Shown here one piece after another: positions 7,650-16,549 of a stretch of 64,000 nucleotides of DNA. The translations under genes and the position numbers were made by a program. The stretch comes from Polyangiaceae bacterium. Lineage in GTDB: Bacteria > Myxococcota_A > Polyangia > Polyangiales > Polyangiaceae. Numbering within the stretch: position 1 is the first letter of the stretch; each line of letters opens with the position of its first letter. The notes beneath the pieces were generated by a model, which saw nothing but the letters and a program-made list of their open reading frames with translations, did no database searches and was not told where the DNA came from. The stretch spans positions 2,914,001 to 2,978,000 of the forward strand of contig JADJRH010000001.1 of NCBI GenBank assembly GCA_016712345.1, read 5' to 3'.

Positions 7650-7844
7650 GTGACGGCTCGAAAATGCCCTGTCTGCGGAAAGGCGATCCTCCGCGCCCCA
7701 GACGACGTGCGACCGTTTTGTTCGCCGTCGTGCAAACTCGCCGATTTGGGCCGGTGGCTCGACGGCTCGTATCGAATTGCGGGGCCGCCGCTGGAGATTG
7801 AAAACGAGTCGTTCGCGGTGATGCCATCCAAGGAGGACTCGTGA
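7650..7844 (+). CDS. yacG: DNA gyrase inhibitor YacG-like zinc protein
   Basis: 64 residues from a GTG start. Zinc ligands C6, C9, C24 and C28 appear as CPVCGK and RPFCSPSCK, followed by ADLGRWLDGSYRI, the hallmark of YacG. The known member binds gyrase B and blocks DNA binding. Length is typical. The final TGA overlaps the GTG of the next gene (GTGA), so the two genes are translationally coupled. Confidence 0.9.
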   Translation: MTARKCPVCGKAILRAPDDVRPFCSPSCKLADLGRWLDGSYRIAGPPLEIENESFAVMPSKEDS

Positions 7845-8749
7845 ATCACGCGGCTCGGGACAAAACCGCGCACTGTCGGCGGATAAGTGTACACAACGCT
7901 CAAAACGTCGCCGCGCTTTTTGTTTCAGCGGTGTGCACGTTTGGCCTTGTTTCAGAGGCTTTTGCTCAAGTGCCGCCGCCGGGTACGCCGGGGGTGCCGG
8001 GGCCTGCGCCCACCGCGCCGACCTATCCAACGGACATGCAAGCGGGCGGACTTGCGCCCCCTTCGGGCCCCACGGCCGCGCCCACACAACCCGTTCAGCC
8101 GCCGCCCACGCAAACCGTAAAAGACCTCGAAGACGCCAAGAAGAAAGACTCGAAACGCGGCCTAACGTGGTTTTGGCTCAACGCGGAGGGCGGTTTTTCA
8201 CACGTCGACATGCGTACCTTTCAAGGGAACGAAGACTTCACCTTCGGGTTCGTTCCCACGCAGGCCACAGGTGGAATGGCCGGCGTCGGACTCGGCGCGC
8301 GCCTCGTTTTCATTACGCTCGGTGCGCGCGGTCGCGTGGGCTTTTTCAATCCCTGGCAAATGTTCACTGTCGGCGGCGAAATAGGCTTTCACATTCCGCT
8401 CGGCCGCATTGAGCCTCATTTTGAATTGGGCGGTGGGTACGCGGCGCTCGGCAGCGTGCAAGGCCTCGTTCAAGGTGCAACCAACGCGATCTCGATCTCC
8501 GGCGGTTACGGTCGCGTGAGCGGCGGCCTGGATATTTTTCTCGCGCCTTGGTTCTCCGTGGGCATTTTGGCTTCGGGTGATTTTTTGGCGCTCATTCGAC
8601 CGGGGCTTTCGCTCGATCAAATCAGCGCGATCAAGGCCGATCCGTCGCTCTCCGACGCGCAACGTTTGGCCGCCGATGGGCTCGGGCTTGAAGGTTCGAG
8701 CTACGGCACCGCGATCGGCGTATCGGGCGTGCTCGGCCTTCATTTTTGA
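7841..8749 (+). CDS. Predicted outer-membrane beta-barrel protein
   Basis: 302 residues. The signal peptide ends near SEAFAQ (about 43), followed by a Pro-rich spacer (about 44-95) and a KKKDSKRG patch. From about 105 on there are alternating aromatic/Gly beta strands (FWLNAEGGFSHVDM, FELGGGYAALGS, ISGGYGRVSGGLDIF, GVSGVLGLHF), ending in a C-terminal Phe as outer-membrane barrels do. The GTG start overlaps yacG; an alternative start lies further in, but the signal peptide fits the chosen one. The barrel role is inferred from strand pattern only. Confidence 0.65.
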   Translation: MNHAARDKTAHCRRISVHNAQNVAALFVSAVCTFGLVSEAFAQVPPPGTPGVPGPAPTAPTYPTDMQAGGLAPPSGPTAAPTQPVQPPPTQTVKDLEDAKKKDSKRGLTWFWLNAEGGFSHVDMRTFQGNEDFTFGFVPTQATGGMAGVGLGARLVFITLGARGRVGFFNPWQMFTVGGEIGFHIPLGRIEPHFELGGGYAALGSVQGLVQGATNAISISGGYGRVSGGLDIFLAPWFSVGILASGDFLALIRPGLSLDQISAIKADPSLSDAQRLAADGLGLEGSSYGTAIGVSGVLGLHF

Positions 8750-8764
8750 GCGCGGCGCAACCTC

Positions 8765-9925
8765 GTGGCTATAGGCACTCTGTTCGCGCTGATCGCCACG
8801 GTCACCCTGCCATTGGCCGCGTTTGTCGCGATCGTTTCACGCTGGGATCATGCTCGGTACAAGCGTCGATTGATTCTGGTGACGGCGCTTCTCGGCGCGG
8901 GCGCGTTCATCCCGATGCGCCTTGCAATGACGGTGATCGAGCGGTGGACGGGGCTCTTGCCGTTTGGAGAAGGCGGCGGAGCTGCGGCGTACATCTACGC
9001 CATCTTGGTGGCGGCGCCGCTTGCTCAGGGCCTCAAAGTGGCTGCGATGGCGCCCATGGTTCGGCGTCGAAAAGTGGAAGCGCCTATTGACGGAGTTGTG
9101 TACGCAGGCGCCGCGGCGATGGGCTTCGTTTCCGCGCAAAACGCGAGTTTCTTGGCCGGGCACAACCCCCTTTCGCTCGACGCTTTGCGCGCCATTCTGG
9201 CGGTTCCGGCGCATTTGTTTTTCGCCGCGGCATGGGGGCATGCACTCGGGCGCGAAGGTGGAAAAACAATCGCGGGCACGCGGTTCAACATGGCTTGGCT
9301 CGCGGCCGCGCTTTTTAACGGCGTTTACGATCACATTGTGTTTGCGCAGCCCGCTGCGGCGCTCGTTGCAGCGGTGCCCATGCTCGGGACAATCGGCGTG
9401 CTCGCATTGTGGGCCGCGCGCGATCTGCTTCGTCGCGGCGAGCTTGCGAAAGGTGCTCGGCGCAGACGGATTTTGCCGCCGATTCCACCGCCGACGCTTC
9501 GAAACATGCGCGATGCGTTGCGGCGCGCGGAACGGCCTCTCGTGCTTTCGTGGATTTTGTTCGGCGGGCTCGTCACGCTCGGCGTGATGATCGCGGCGGT
9601 GGTGATTGCGGTGCTCATCGGCCACCGCATTGGGCTTGATTTTGCGGCGGTGGATCGGCGCGACGCCGACGCCGCGGCAACGGGGCCTCTCGTGCTCCTG
9701 GGCGGGGCCACACTCACAGCGTTTCCAGTGGCGGGGTGGCTCTTGGCGAGGGCGTCGCGCGCGCAGAGCGTGATGGAAGTGGCGCTTTCGGCGCTGATCG
9801 CGATCTTGGGTACACTTGTGCTCCTGGGGTTGGCGGCGCCCGTGGCGGTTGTGTTCGCCATCGCCTTTGCCCCAATCGCGTTTGGTTTGGCGTGCGTGGG
9901 CGCTTGGCTGGGCATTGGGAAGTGA
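8765..9925 (+). CDS. PrsW-like polytopic membrane protein lacking catalytic glutamates
   Basis: 386 residues with about eight hydrophobic segments. Segments match the PrsW/Rce1-type membrane protease core: APIDGVVYAGAAAMGFVSAQN (PrsW: DG-Y-A...GF...EN), RAILAVPAHLFFAAAWGHALGR (H at the metal position) and LFNGVYDHIVF. The usual EExxK at the start of the core reads APLAQGLKVAAM, and the EN is QN. The essential acidic residues are therefore absent while the histidines remain, so it is probably a pseudoprotease with a binding role. GTG start 15 bases after the barrel gene; likely same operon. Confidence 0.65.
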   Translation: MAIGTLFALIATVTLPLAAFVAIVSRWDHARYKRRLILVTALLGAGAFIPMRLAMTVIERWTGLLPFGEGGGAAAYIYAILVAAPLAQGLKVAAMAPMVRRRKVEAPIDGVVYAGAAAMGFVSAQNASFLAGHNPLSLDALRAILAVPAHLFFAAAWGHALGREGGKTIAGTRFNMAWLAAALFNGVYDHIVFAQPAAALVAAVPMLGTIGVLALWAARDLLRRGELAKGARRRRILPPIPPPTLRNMRDALRRAERPLVLSWILFGGLVTLGVMIAAVVIAVLIGHRIGLDFAAVDRRDADAAATGPLVLLGGATLTAFPVAGWLLARASRAQSVMEVALSALIAILGTLVLLGLAAPVAVVFAIAFAPIAFGLACVGAWLGIGK

Positions 9926-10022
9926 GCTGGAAAGCCTTAAAAACAAGCAAAATAAAATAGTCCGCCCCTTTGTAACCTTTTGACGGCGCGCGTCGTGCTC
10001 TTCGCAAAAGGAGCAAACGATC

Positions 10023-11357
10023 ATGGAACGCGCCTTGGATCTGGTGGTTGTGGGTGGTGGTCTTTCGGGCCTTGCGAGCGCCGCGTTCGCCGCGCGCAGC
10101 GGATTGTCGGTTCTTGTGATTGAAAAGGCGGGTGAGCTTGGCGGGCGGGCCCGAACAACAATGGTGCACAACTTTGCACTGAATTTAGGGGCGCACGCCG
10201 TTTATCGGGGCGGCGAAGCCGAGCGGGTGCTCAGCGCATTGGGTGTACACATTGACGGAGGTGTACCCAACGCTTCGGGTGCGGTTGCGCTCACGGCTCG
10301 CGGGGCGCAGGCGCTTCCCGTGGGGCTTGTGTCGATGCTCACGACGGGCGCACTTTCTTTTGCGGGCAAAATCGAGGTTTCGCGCTTGTTAACGAGCCTC
10401 CACAAAATCGACGCGGATGCGCTCGCCGGCGAAACAGCGGCCGGCTGGATCGACAAAAGTGTACACACGGAAGGCGCGCGCGGGATTGTTCGAGCGCTTG
10501 CGCGGGTGTCCACTTATTCGGGCGCGCTCGATCGGTTGTCGGCCGGAGCCGCCGTTTCGCAGATGGGGTTGGCGATGAAAAACAACGTGACGTACGTGCA
10601 CGGCGGGTGGCAAACGCTTGTTTCTTCGGTGCTTGAGATCGTCCAAAAAGCCGGAGCACAGCTCGTCACCGGGGACGGCGTTTCGAGTGTACGCAGGGCC
10701 GCAAACGGCGTGGTGGTGACGCTTGCCGACGGTCGCTCGTTCGAAGCAAACGCAGCGATCATCGCGGGAACACCGCGGACGGCGGCTTCGATCGCTTCGG
10801 AGAGCCGCTATCTCGCCCAAGCTGCGGATCGCGCCGAGCCTGTGAAAGTGGCGACTCTCGACGTGGCGCTTTCCACATTGCCGCGGCCGGGGTGCCGGTT
10901 TGCGCTCGGCACCGAGCGTCCGCTTTATTATTCGGTGCATTCGGCGGCGGCGCGGCTCGCTCCCGAGGGCGGTGCCGTGGTGCACGTCATGGCATACGAG
11001 GCCGACACCGCGGGGCGGATTGAGGCTGAATTGGAAGGTGTGCTCGACACGTTGCAACCGGGGTGGCGCGATCGCGTTGTGCATCGTCGATTTTTGCCGA
11101 GCATGACCGCCGCAAACGCACTTGTGAGCGCGGCGGAAGGTGGCTTTGCCGGGCGCTCGCAGGTCACTGTGGCCGACATGCCCGGGGTGTTTGTGGCGGG
11201 TGATTGGGTTGGACCCAAGGGCATGTTGCTCGACGCCGCGCTCGCGAGCGCCGAGAGCGCGGCGGGCGCGGCCAAAGTGTACATTGAGCAAAAGCGTGTG
11301 CCCGCGCCGCGCCGCGACGTTTCGAGGAGTGAAAGCGCTGGAGCGTTTGCCCTGTGA
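10023..11357 (+). CDS. FAD-dependent amine oxidase / phytoene desaturase-like oxidoreductase
   Basis: 444 residues. The N-terminus has the FAD Rossmann motif VVVGGGLSGLASA, then IEKAGELGGRART with the GG-doublet motif of this superfamily. A C-terminal FAD motif appears as GVFVAGDWVGPKGMLLDAALASAESA. Family members oxidise amines or polyene or porphyrin-type substrates; the substrate here is unknown. An AAAGGAG ribosome-binding site precedes the ATG. The stop overlaps the sigma-factor gene (GTGA). Genes of this kind (oxidoreductases) are typical partners of ECF41 sigma factors, which supports a joint regulon. Confidence 0.85.
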   Translation: MERALDLVVVGGGLSGLASAAFAARSGLSVLVIEKAGELGGRARTTMVHNFALNLGAHAVYRGGEAERVLSALGVHIDGGVPNASGAVALTARGAQALPVGLVSMLTTGALSFAGKIEVSRLLTSLHKIDADALAGETAAGWIDKSVHTEGARGIVRALARVSTYSGALDRLSAGAAVSQMGLAMKNNVTYVHGGWQTLVSSVLEIVQKAGAQLVTGDGVSSVRRAANGVVVTLADGRSFEANAAIIAGTPRTAASIASESRYLAQAADRAEPVKVATLDVALSTLPRPGCRFALGTERPLYYSVHSAAARLAPEGGAVVHVMAYEADTAGRIEAELEGVLDTLQPGWRDRVVHRRFLPSMTAANALVSAAEGGFAGRSQVTVADMPGVFVAGDWVGPKGMLLDAALASAESAAGAAKVYIEQKRVPAPRRDVSRSESAGAFAL

Positions 11358-12370
11358 AACAGGCTGTTTTGCAAAAAAGTGTACACAAAAAAACGGGCGC
11401 GCCGACGCACCGAAAAACACCTTCGCGCGCCGAGTTGAACGAGCTTGTTGCGCCGCTTGTGGCGAAACATGCGCGGCGATTGTGGGGCGTTTGTTTTCGA
11501 ATGACGGGAAACGGCGCCGATGCCGACGACCTCGTTCAGGAGACCTTTTTGCGGGCGGTGGAGCGCCCGCCTGAAAAAAAGGATGAACCTTGGGAGCCGT
11601 GGCTGCTCACCGTGGCGATGAATTTGAGTCGCGACGCGCTGCGAAAACGCAAGCGCCGATCGTACGTGGGGCCGTGGCTTCCAACGCCTGTCGACGACGC
11701 GGAGTGGATCGCCCCCGAAGTGGAAGGCGAGGCCGGAACAGAAGGCAAATACGACATCTTTGAGAGCGTGACGCTGGCGTTTTTGCTCGCGTTGGAGGTG
11801 CTCAGCGTGAACGAACGCGCCGTGGTGGTGCTCCGCGATGTGTTTGATCGTTCGGTGCGTGAAACGGCCGACGCGCTCCAGATGTCTGAAGCGAATGTGA
11901 AAGTGATTCATCACCGCGCGCGGGCAAAGCTTGCTCCGTACGATCAAGCGCGCGACGCAGAATCAACGCATGCGCAAAAAACAAAGTGTACACAAGAAGC
12001 GCTTCAGCGGTTTTTGGCGGCGCTTTCAAGCGGGAATGAAGCCGACTTGGTGAAGCTCTTCGCGTTGGACGTGGAGTCTTTGTCCGATGGCGGCGGCCAC
12101 TATTTTGCGGCGAAAATCGTGGTGATCGGCGCCGAGCGCGTGGCGAAAATGCTGGCCACCATTTTGCGAAAGAGTACACCTGTAACGCGCGCCGATATTC
12201 GATCGGTGAACGCAACACCTACGCTAGTGGGCGAGCGAGGGAACGCACATCGCGGTGAAGCGCCGTTTTTCACAATGAGCTGCGACGTGGATCGCGCTGG
12301 CAAAATCACCCGTGTGTACACTGTGCTGGCGCCGGCAAAACTAGCCAAGGTGGCTACGTTCGCGACGTGA
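11354..12370 (+). CDS. ECF41-like RNA polymerase sigma factor with SnoaL-like C-terminal domain
   Basis: 338 residues. Sigma region 2 spans about 30-110 (ADADDLVQETFLRAVE), region 4 about 150-205 (LEVLSVNERAVVVLRDVF and RETADALQMSEANVKVIHHRARAKL), and an extra C-terminal domain about 215-338. The C-terminal domain has the DGGGHYFAA motif (compare DGGGK/R of group ECF41), where it controls sigma activity in place of an anti-sigma factor. No anti-sigma gene follows. It overlaps the FAD oxidoreductase gene, the expected type of partner. The GTG start is chosen because it gives the overlap. Confidence 0.85.
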   Translation: MKQAVLQKSVHKKTGAPTHRKTPSRAELNELVAPLVAKHARRLWGVCFRMTGNGADADDLVQETFLRAVERPPEKKDEPWEPWLLTVAMNLSRDALRKRKRRSYVGPWLPTPVDDAEWIAPEVEGEAGTEGKYDIFESVTLAFLLALEVLSVNERAVVVLRDVFDRSVRETADALQMSEANVKVIHHRARAKLAPYDQARDAESTHAQKTKCTQEALQRFLAALSSGNEADLVKLFALDVESLSDGGGHYFAAKIVVIGAERVAKMLATILRKSTPVTRADIRSVNATPTLVGERGNAHRGEAPFFTMSCDVDRAGKITRVYTVLAPAKLAKVATFAT

Positions 12371-12608
12371 AAACGCCTGGAAGACAGAAGCGCCGGTCGC
12401 TTATTTGAGCGGCAACGTTCAATGTGGGCGCCACGCGATCGGGCGCGGGCGCTGCGAAACAGAAGCGCTAAATGTACACTTGAATAGCGCTCCGCAATGA
12501 CCTGAAACGCCCTGCCCACTGTCACGTCAACTTCAACACGGAGTTCCCCAGCGGCGCATGCGCCTCATTCGAACGGCGAGTAACTCGTTGCGGTTGAGTT
12601 GTCGATGC

Positions 12609-12681
12609 AGCAGAAAAGAGCCCGTTCTGGGAGGTCCGGCGACTTGAGATGTCCATCACGTCGCCATCCACCGGTCTCGCC
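12609..12681 (-). repeat. Dispersed repeat family 3, first segment
   Basis: On the minus strand it begins GGCGAGACCGGTGGATGGCG and runs to a CTTTTCTG block. The same sequence, with substitutions, lies on the plus strand at 14801-14876, and a shortened version appears to start at 41411. Confidence 0.6.
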
Positions 12682-12750
12682 GGTCTCTCGTTTTCGCCGT
12701 GGCTGCGCTCGCCACAGAACTCCATCTGGAGAACCCGACGCGCCACGCTG

Positions 12751-12811
12751 TTCGCTTTTCCGCTTGGCGACGGGCAAGGGTGTCCCAAACGTCTCGACAA
12801 GACTGGATCCG
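12751..12811 (+). repeat. Dispersed repeat family 3, second segment
   Basis: A 61-base block (including CCAAACGTCTCGAC and GACTGGATCCG) matches 41456-41516 at 56 of 61 positions with no gap. It is non-coding in both places. Confidence 0.75.
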
Positions 12812-12847
12812 TGCCTTGCAGAACGTTCCGCTAAAGGGAAGTTACCT

Positions 12848-12930
12848 AGGAGGCACGGAGATCCACGGAATTTTGATTACTTTAGGCTGCTATCGGCTTG
12901 CACGGCGTCCGGAATTACATCACCGGTGAA
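12848..12930 (-). repeat. Dispersed CACGGAG-type repeat, degraded copy
   Basis: GGCACGGAGATCCACGGA is followed by AGGCTGCTATCGGCTTGCAC and a CATCACC block. The inverse of the same series is found at 37479-37656. Confidence 0.55.
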
Positions 12931-12942
12931 TTGCGCGTTACG

Positions 12943-13382
12943 CGTTGGCTGCGGCGGCTTTTTCGACGACGGGCTCGCCCAACTCATCTTTGAGCTGGCG
13001 AAGGAGTTCACGAGCGCGACGGGGTTTGGGGCGCAGGGCCGCGAAGCGGATCCGAAGCCCCAAGTGTGGGGCGGAGAGGCTCGCGCGCTATGCGTTTGCG
13101 GCGGCTTTTTTCGACGACGGGCTCGCCCAACTCATCTTTGAGCTGGCGAAGGAGTTCACGAGCGCGACGGGGTTTGGGGCGCAGGGCCGCGAAGCGGATC
13201 CGAAGCCCCAAGTGTGGGGCGGAGAGGCTCGCGCGCTATGCGTTTGCGGCGGCTTTTTCGACGACGGGTTCGCCCAACTCATCTTTGAGCTGGCGAAGGA
13301 GTTCGCGAGCGCGACGGGGTTTGGGGCGCAGGGCCGCGAAGCGGATCCGAAGCCCCAAGTGTGGGGCGGAGAGGCTCGCGCG
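12943..13382 (-). repeat. Three tandem copies of the dnaJ 3' end (147-148-bp unit)
   Basis: Downstream of the dnaJ stop the last 24 or so codons plus about 75 bases of 3' flank are repeated three times. Marker positions of the unit are 13385, 13238 and 13090, giving spacings of 147 and 148; the extra base is a T in a T-run. Each copy would again encode RELLRQLKDELGEPVVEK and then the stop. Copies are almost identical, so the expansion is recent. 147 is a multiple of three. Confidence 0.9.
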
Positions 13383-14483
13383 CTATGCGTTTGCGGCGGC
13401 TTTTTCGACGACGGGCTCGCCCAACTCATCTTTGAGCTGGCGAAGGAGTTCACGAGCGCGAGCCGTTAGGGCGGTGGGCACTTCAACCTGAACTTCAATG
13501 TGGAGGGTGCCGCGACCGCGACCGTCGACGCGCGGTACGCCTTTGCCTTTGATGGTCAGCACGTCACCCGGTTGTGTACCCGGCGGCACGTCGACCGAAA
13601 CTTGTGTGTCGTCGGGAAGCGCAACCGAGGTTTGCACGCCGAGCGCTGCGTCTGCGAAAGTGATTTTGGCGCGCGTGAGAAGGTCAGCCCCTTCACGCTG
13701 GAAGCGCTCATCGGGCACCAGCTCAACGTCCACGTAAAGGTCACCGGCGGGGCCGCCCTGCGAGCCTGGCAAGCCTTGACCGGGCACGCGCAGGCGCTGC
13801 CCACCGTCGATGCCGGCGGGGAACGAAACGACGACCTTGCGATGTTTTTGAACGGAGCCCGCGCCGCGGCAGGTGTCGCACGGGGTTTTGACAACGGAGC
13901 CCTGGCCCGAACACTCGGGGCAGGTTTGCGTGAACATCACGAATCCGCGGTGGCTGGAGACTTGGCCGGAGCCGCTGCACACCGAACACTGCTTGCGTTT
14001 GGTGCCGGGCTTGGCGCCTTCGCCGTCACACGTTTCACACGTGGCGGGCGTTTGGAGCGACACTTCGCGTTTTACGCCGAGGAAAGCTTCTTTGAGAGTG
14101 AGTCGCTGTTGAACGCGGAGGTCTTGTCCGCGTGCGGGGCCACGGCGTTTTTGCCTGCCGCCGCCGGGTGCGCCGCCCATTCCGAAGAACTCGGAAAACA
14201 CGTCTTGGAAGTGGGAGAAAATGTCGGCGCCGCCGAAGTCGGGCATGCCTGAACCGTCGATGCCCGCGTGCCCGAACCTGTCGTACCGGGCGCGTTTGTC
14301 GTCATCGGAGAGGACTTGATACGCTTCACTCACTTCTTTGAAGCGTCGTTCGGCCTCGGCGTTTCCCGGGTTTCGGTCGGGATGGCTATCAAGCGCCGCC
14401 CGGCGATACGCCTTTCGGATGTCGTCGTTGGAGGCCTCTTTTGCAAGCCCCAGCACTTCATAGAAGCAGCGTTTTTCGCTCAT
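13383..14483 (-). CDS. dnaJ: Chaperone DnaJ (type I J-domain protein)
   Basis: 366 residues from ATG (MSEKRCFYEVLG). J domain about 3-70 with HPD in DSHPDRNPG; Gly/Phe-rich region about 75-115; four CxxCxGxG zinc motifs (CETCDGEG, CSVCSGSG, CPECSGQG, CDTCRGAG) about 145-220; then the two beta-sandwich substrate-binding domains. DnaJ delivers unfolded clients to DnaK and stimulates its ATPase. dnaK and grpE are not nearby, so this is either the orphan housekeeping gene or a paralog. The final codons AAANA end at the first unit of a tandem array built from this gene's own 3' end. Confidence 0.93.
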   Translation of the reverse strand: MSEKRCFYEVLGLAKEASNDDIRKAYRRAALDSHPDRNPGNAEAERRFKEVSEAYQVLSDDDKRARYDRFGHAGIDGSGMPDFGGADIFSHFQDVFSEFFGMGGAPGGGRQKRRGPARGQDLRVQQRLTLKEAFLGVKREVSLQTPATCETCDGEGAKPGTKRKQCSVCSGSGQVSSHRGFVMFTQTCPECSGQGSVVKTPCDTCRGAGSVQKHRKVVVSFPAGIDGGQRLRVPGQGLPGSQGGPAGDLYVDVELVPDERFQREGADLLTRAKITFADAALGVQTSVALPDDTQVSVDVPPGTQPGDVLTIKGKGVPRVDGRGRGTLHIEVQVEVPTALTARARELLRQLKDELGEPVVEKAAANA

Positions 14484-14926
14484 AGCGCGCAAGCGTCATG
14501 CCAGCCTGCGGACCATAAATCGACATGTCCCGCTGTCAACACGTGGACGGCGCCTCTTTTAAAAGGTTTTTCACGTGACTCGGTTCGCTCGCCGAAGCAG
14601 CAAACGGCGTTGCGCATTGTTTGAAGATGTGCTCACGCGCAACGCGATCTCGCAAGAGCCGCACAGGTGTGTACACATGGCGTTGTGGGTCTGACAATTG
14701 GGTGCGAGATCCGCCATTGATATTTGGTTTGAGATCTCGATTAGAATTTGCGTTTCACGGTGCCCACCCCCGGCCGCGCACGCGCGGCCTTTGCAAAAAA
14801 GGCGAGACCGGTGGATGGCGACGGTGGAGTCATCGCAAGCCGCCGGGCCTGACAGAGGAGAGGCTTTTTCTGGGGTCTGTGCTTGTGTACGCAGCCGCGA
14901 CACAAACGAGACACCGGCGAGTTCAG
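14484..14926. other. Intergenic region between dnaJ and the ftsZ 3' hairpin
   Basis: No supported gene. It holds the dnaJ upstream region and a family-3 repeat fragment at 14801-14876. One GTGTACAC palindrome lies at 14669-14676. Confidence 0.5.
14801..14876 (+). repeat. Dispersed repeat family 3, first segment, inverted copy
   Basis: Begins GGCGAGACCGGTGGATGGCG and matches the reverse strand of 12609-12681 with scattered substitutions. Confidence 0.6.
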
Positions 14927-15045
14927 ATAATTGCGATTGGCGCGTCGCGAGCGCCGCGAAGCTAGGGAGATCCCCGCAGGAATACAAAGTGGTATTTCGA
15001 GGAGATCGACCGACGATTCGCGGCGCGGAGCAGCGCCAATCGCAA

Positions 15046-15049
<4 letters not shown>
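14927..15049 (-). repeat. Long structured hairpin abutting the ftsZ stop codon
   Basis: A perfect 17-bp outer stem (14927-14943 with 15033-15049; core ATTGCGATTGGCGC), an internal loop, a perfect 10-bp second stem (GCGCCGCGAA at 14951-14960 with TTCGCGGCGC at 15017-15026), and an inner GGAATAC/GTATTTC stem (one G-U pair) make one 123-nt hairpin. The outer arm includes the ftsZ stop codon. There is no T-run, so it looks like an RNA-stabilising or repeat structure rather than a standard terminator. Confidence 0.7.
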
Positions 15050-16287
<1,238 letters not shown>

Positions 16288-16342
16288 CGATAGCCTCCCG
16301 GGTGCTACGAGGGCGGATTTCTCCGCCGCGCCGTGTCCCGTT

Positions 16343-16358
16343 GGGTTCTCTCGAACCC
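16343..16358 (-). promoter_or_regulatory. GNRA-type hairpin in the ftsZ leader
   Basis: On the minus strand GGGTTC-GAGA-GAACCC forms a 6-bp stem with a GAGA tetraloop about 55 bases before the ftsZ start. A second small hairpin, CGCCGT-GCGGG-ACGGCG, lies just upstream. Together they may tune ftsZ translation or mRNA stability. The remaining 262-base leader shows no clear promoter by eye. Confidence 0.35.
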
Positions 16359-16549
16359 GTGCCCTGGAGCTCGCTGCGTGTGCCGGTTACGCGCCGTCCC
16401 GCACGGCGACGCCCAACACTCGGCAATGACGGGCGCCTCTTCCCATCATGGCCGCGCGGAGAGCCTCAGTTGCCAACAACTGCCACTAATCGTCAATCGC
16501 AAATTACAAAGCCAATTCTCTGCAACGATTTCCTAAGCGAGTTTTCCTC

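Larger units (their letters stand above)
12371..12942. other. Repeat-bearing intergenic region between sigma-factor gene and dnaJ copies
   Basis: No convincing gene. It contains three repeat fragments shared with other places: 12609-12681 (also 14801-14876 inverted), 12751-12811 (also 41456-41516, 56 of 61 bases equal) and 12848-12930 (also 37.5 kb inverted). Upstream of them lies GACCTGAAACGCCC, also seen inverted near 37.67 kb. Confidence 0.6.

Noticed and set aside
8837..10171. Long minus-strand frame opposite the PrsW-like gene
   Set aside because: Arg/His-rich antisense of a clear membrane protein; no start signal or family pattern.
12950..13470. Repeated frames on the plus strand resembling a repeat protein
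   Set aside because: They are the antisense of the duplicated dnaJ 3' end.
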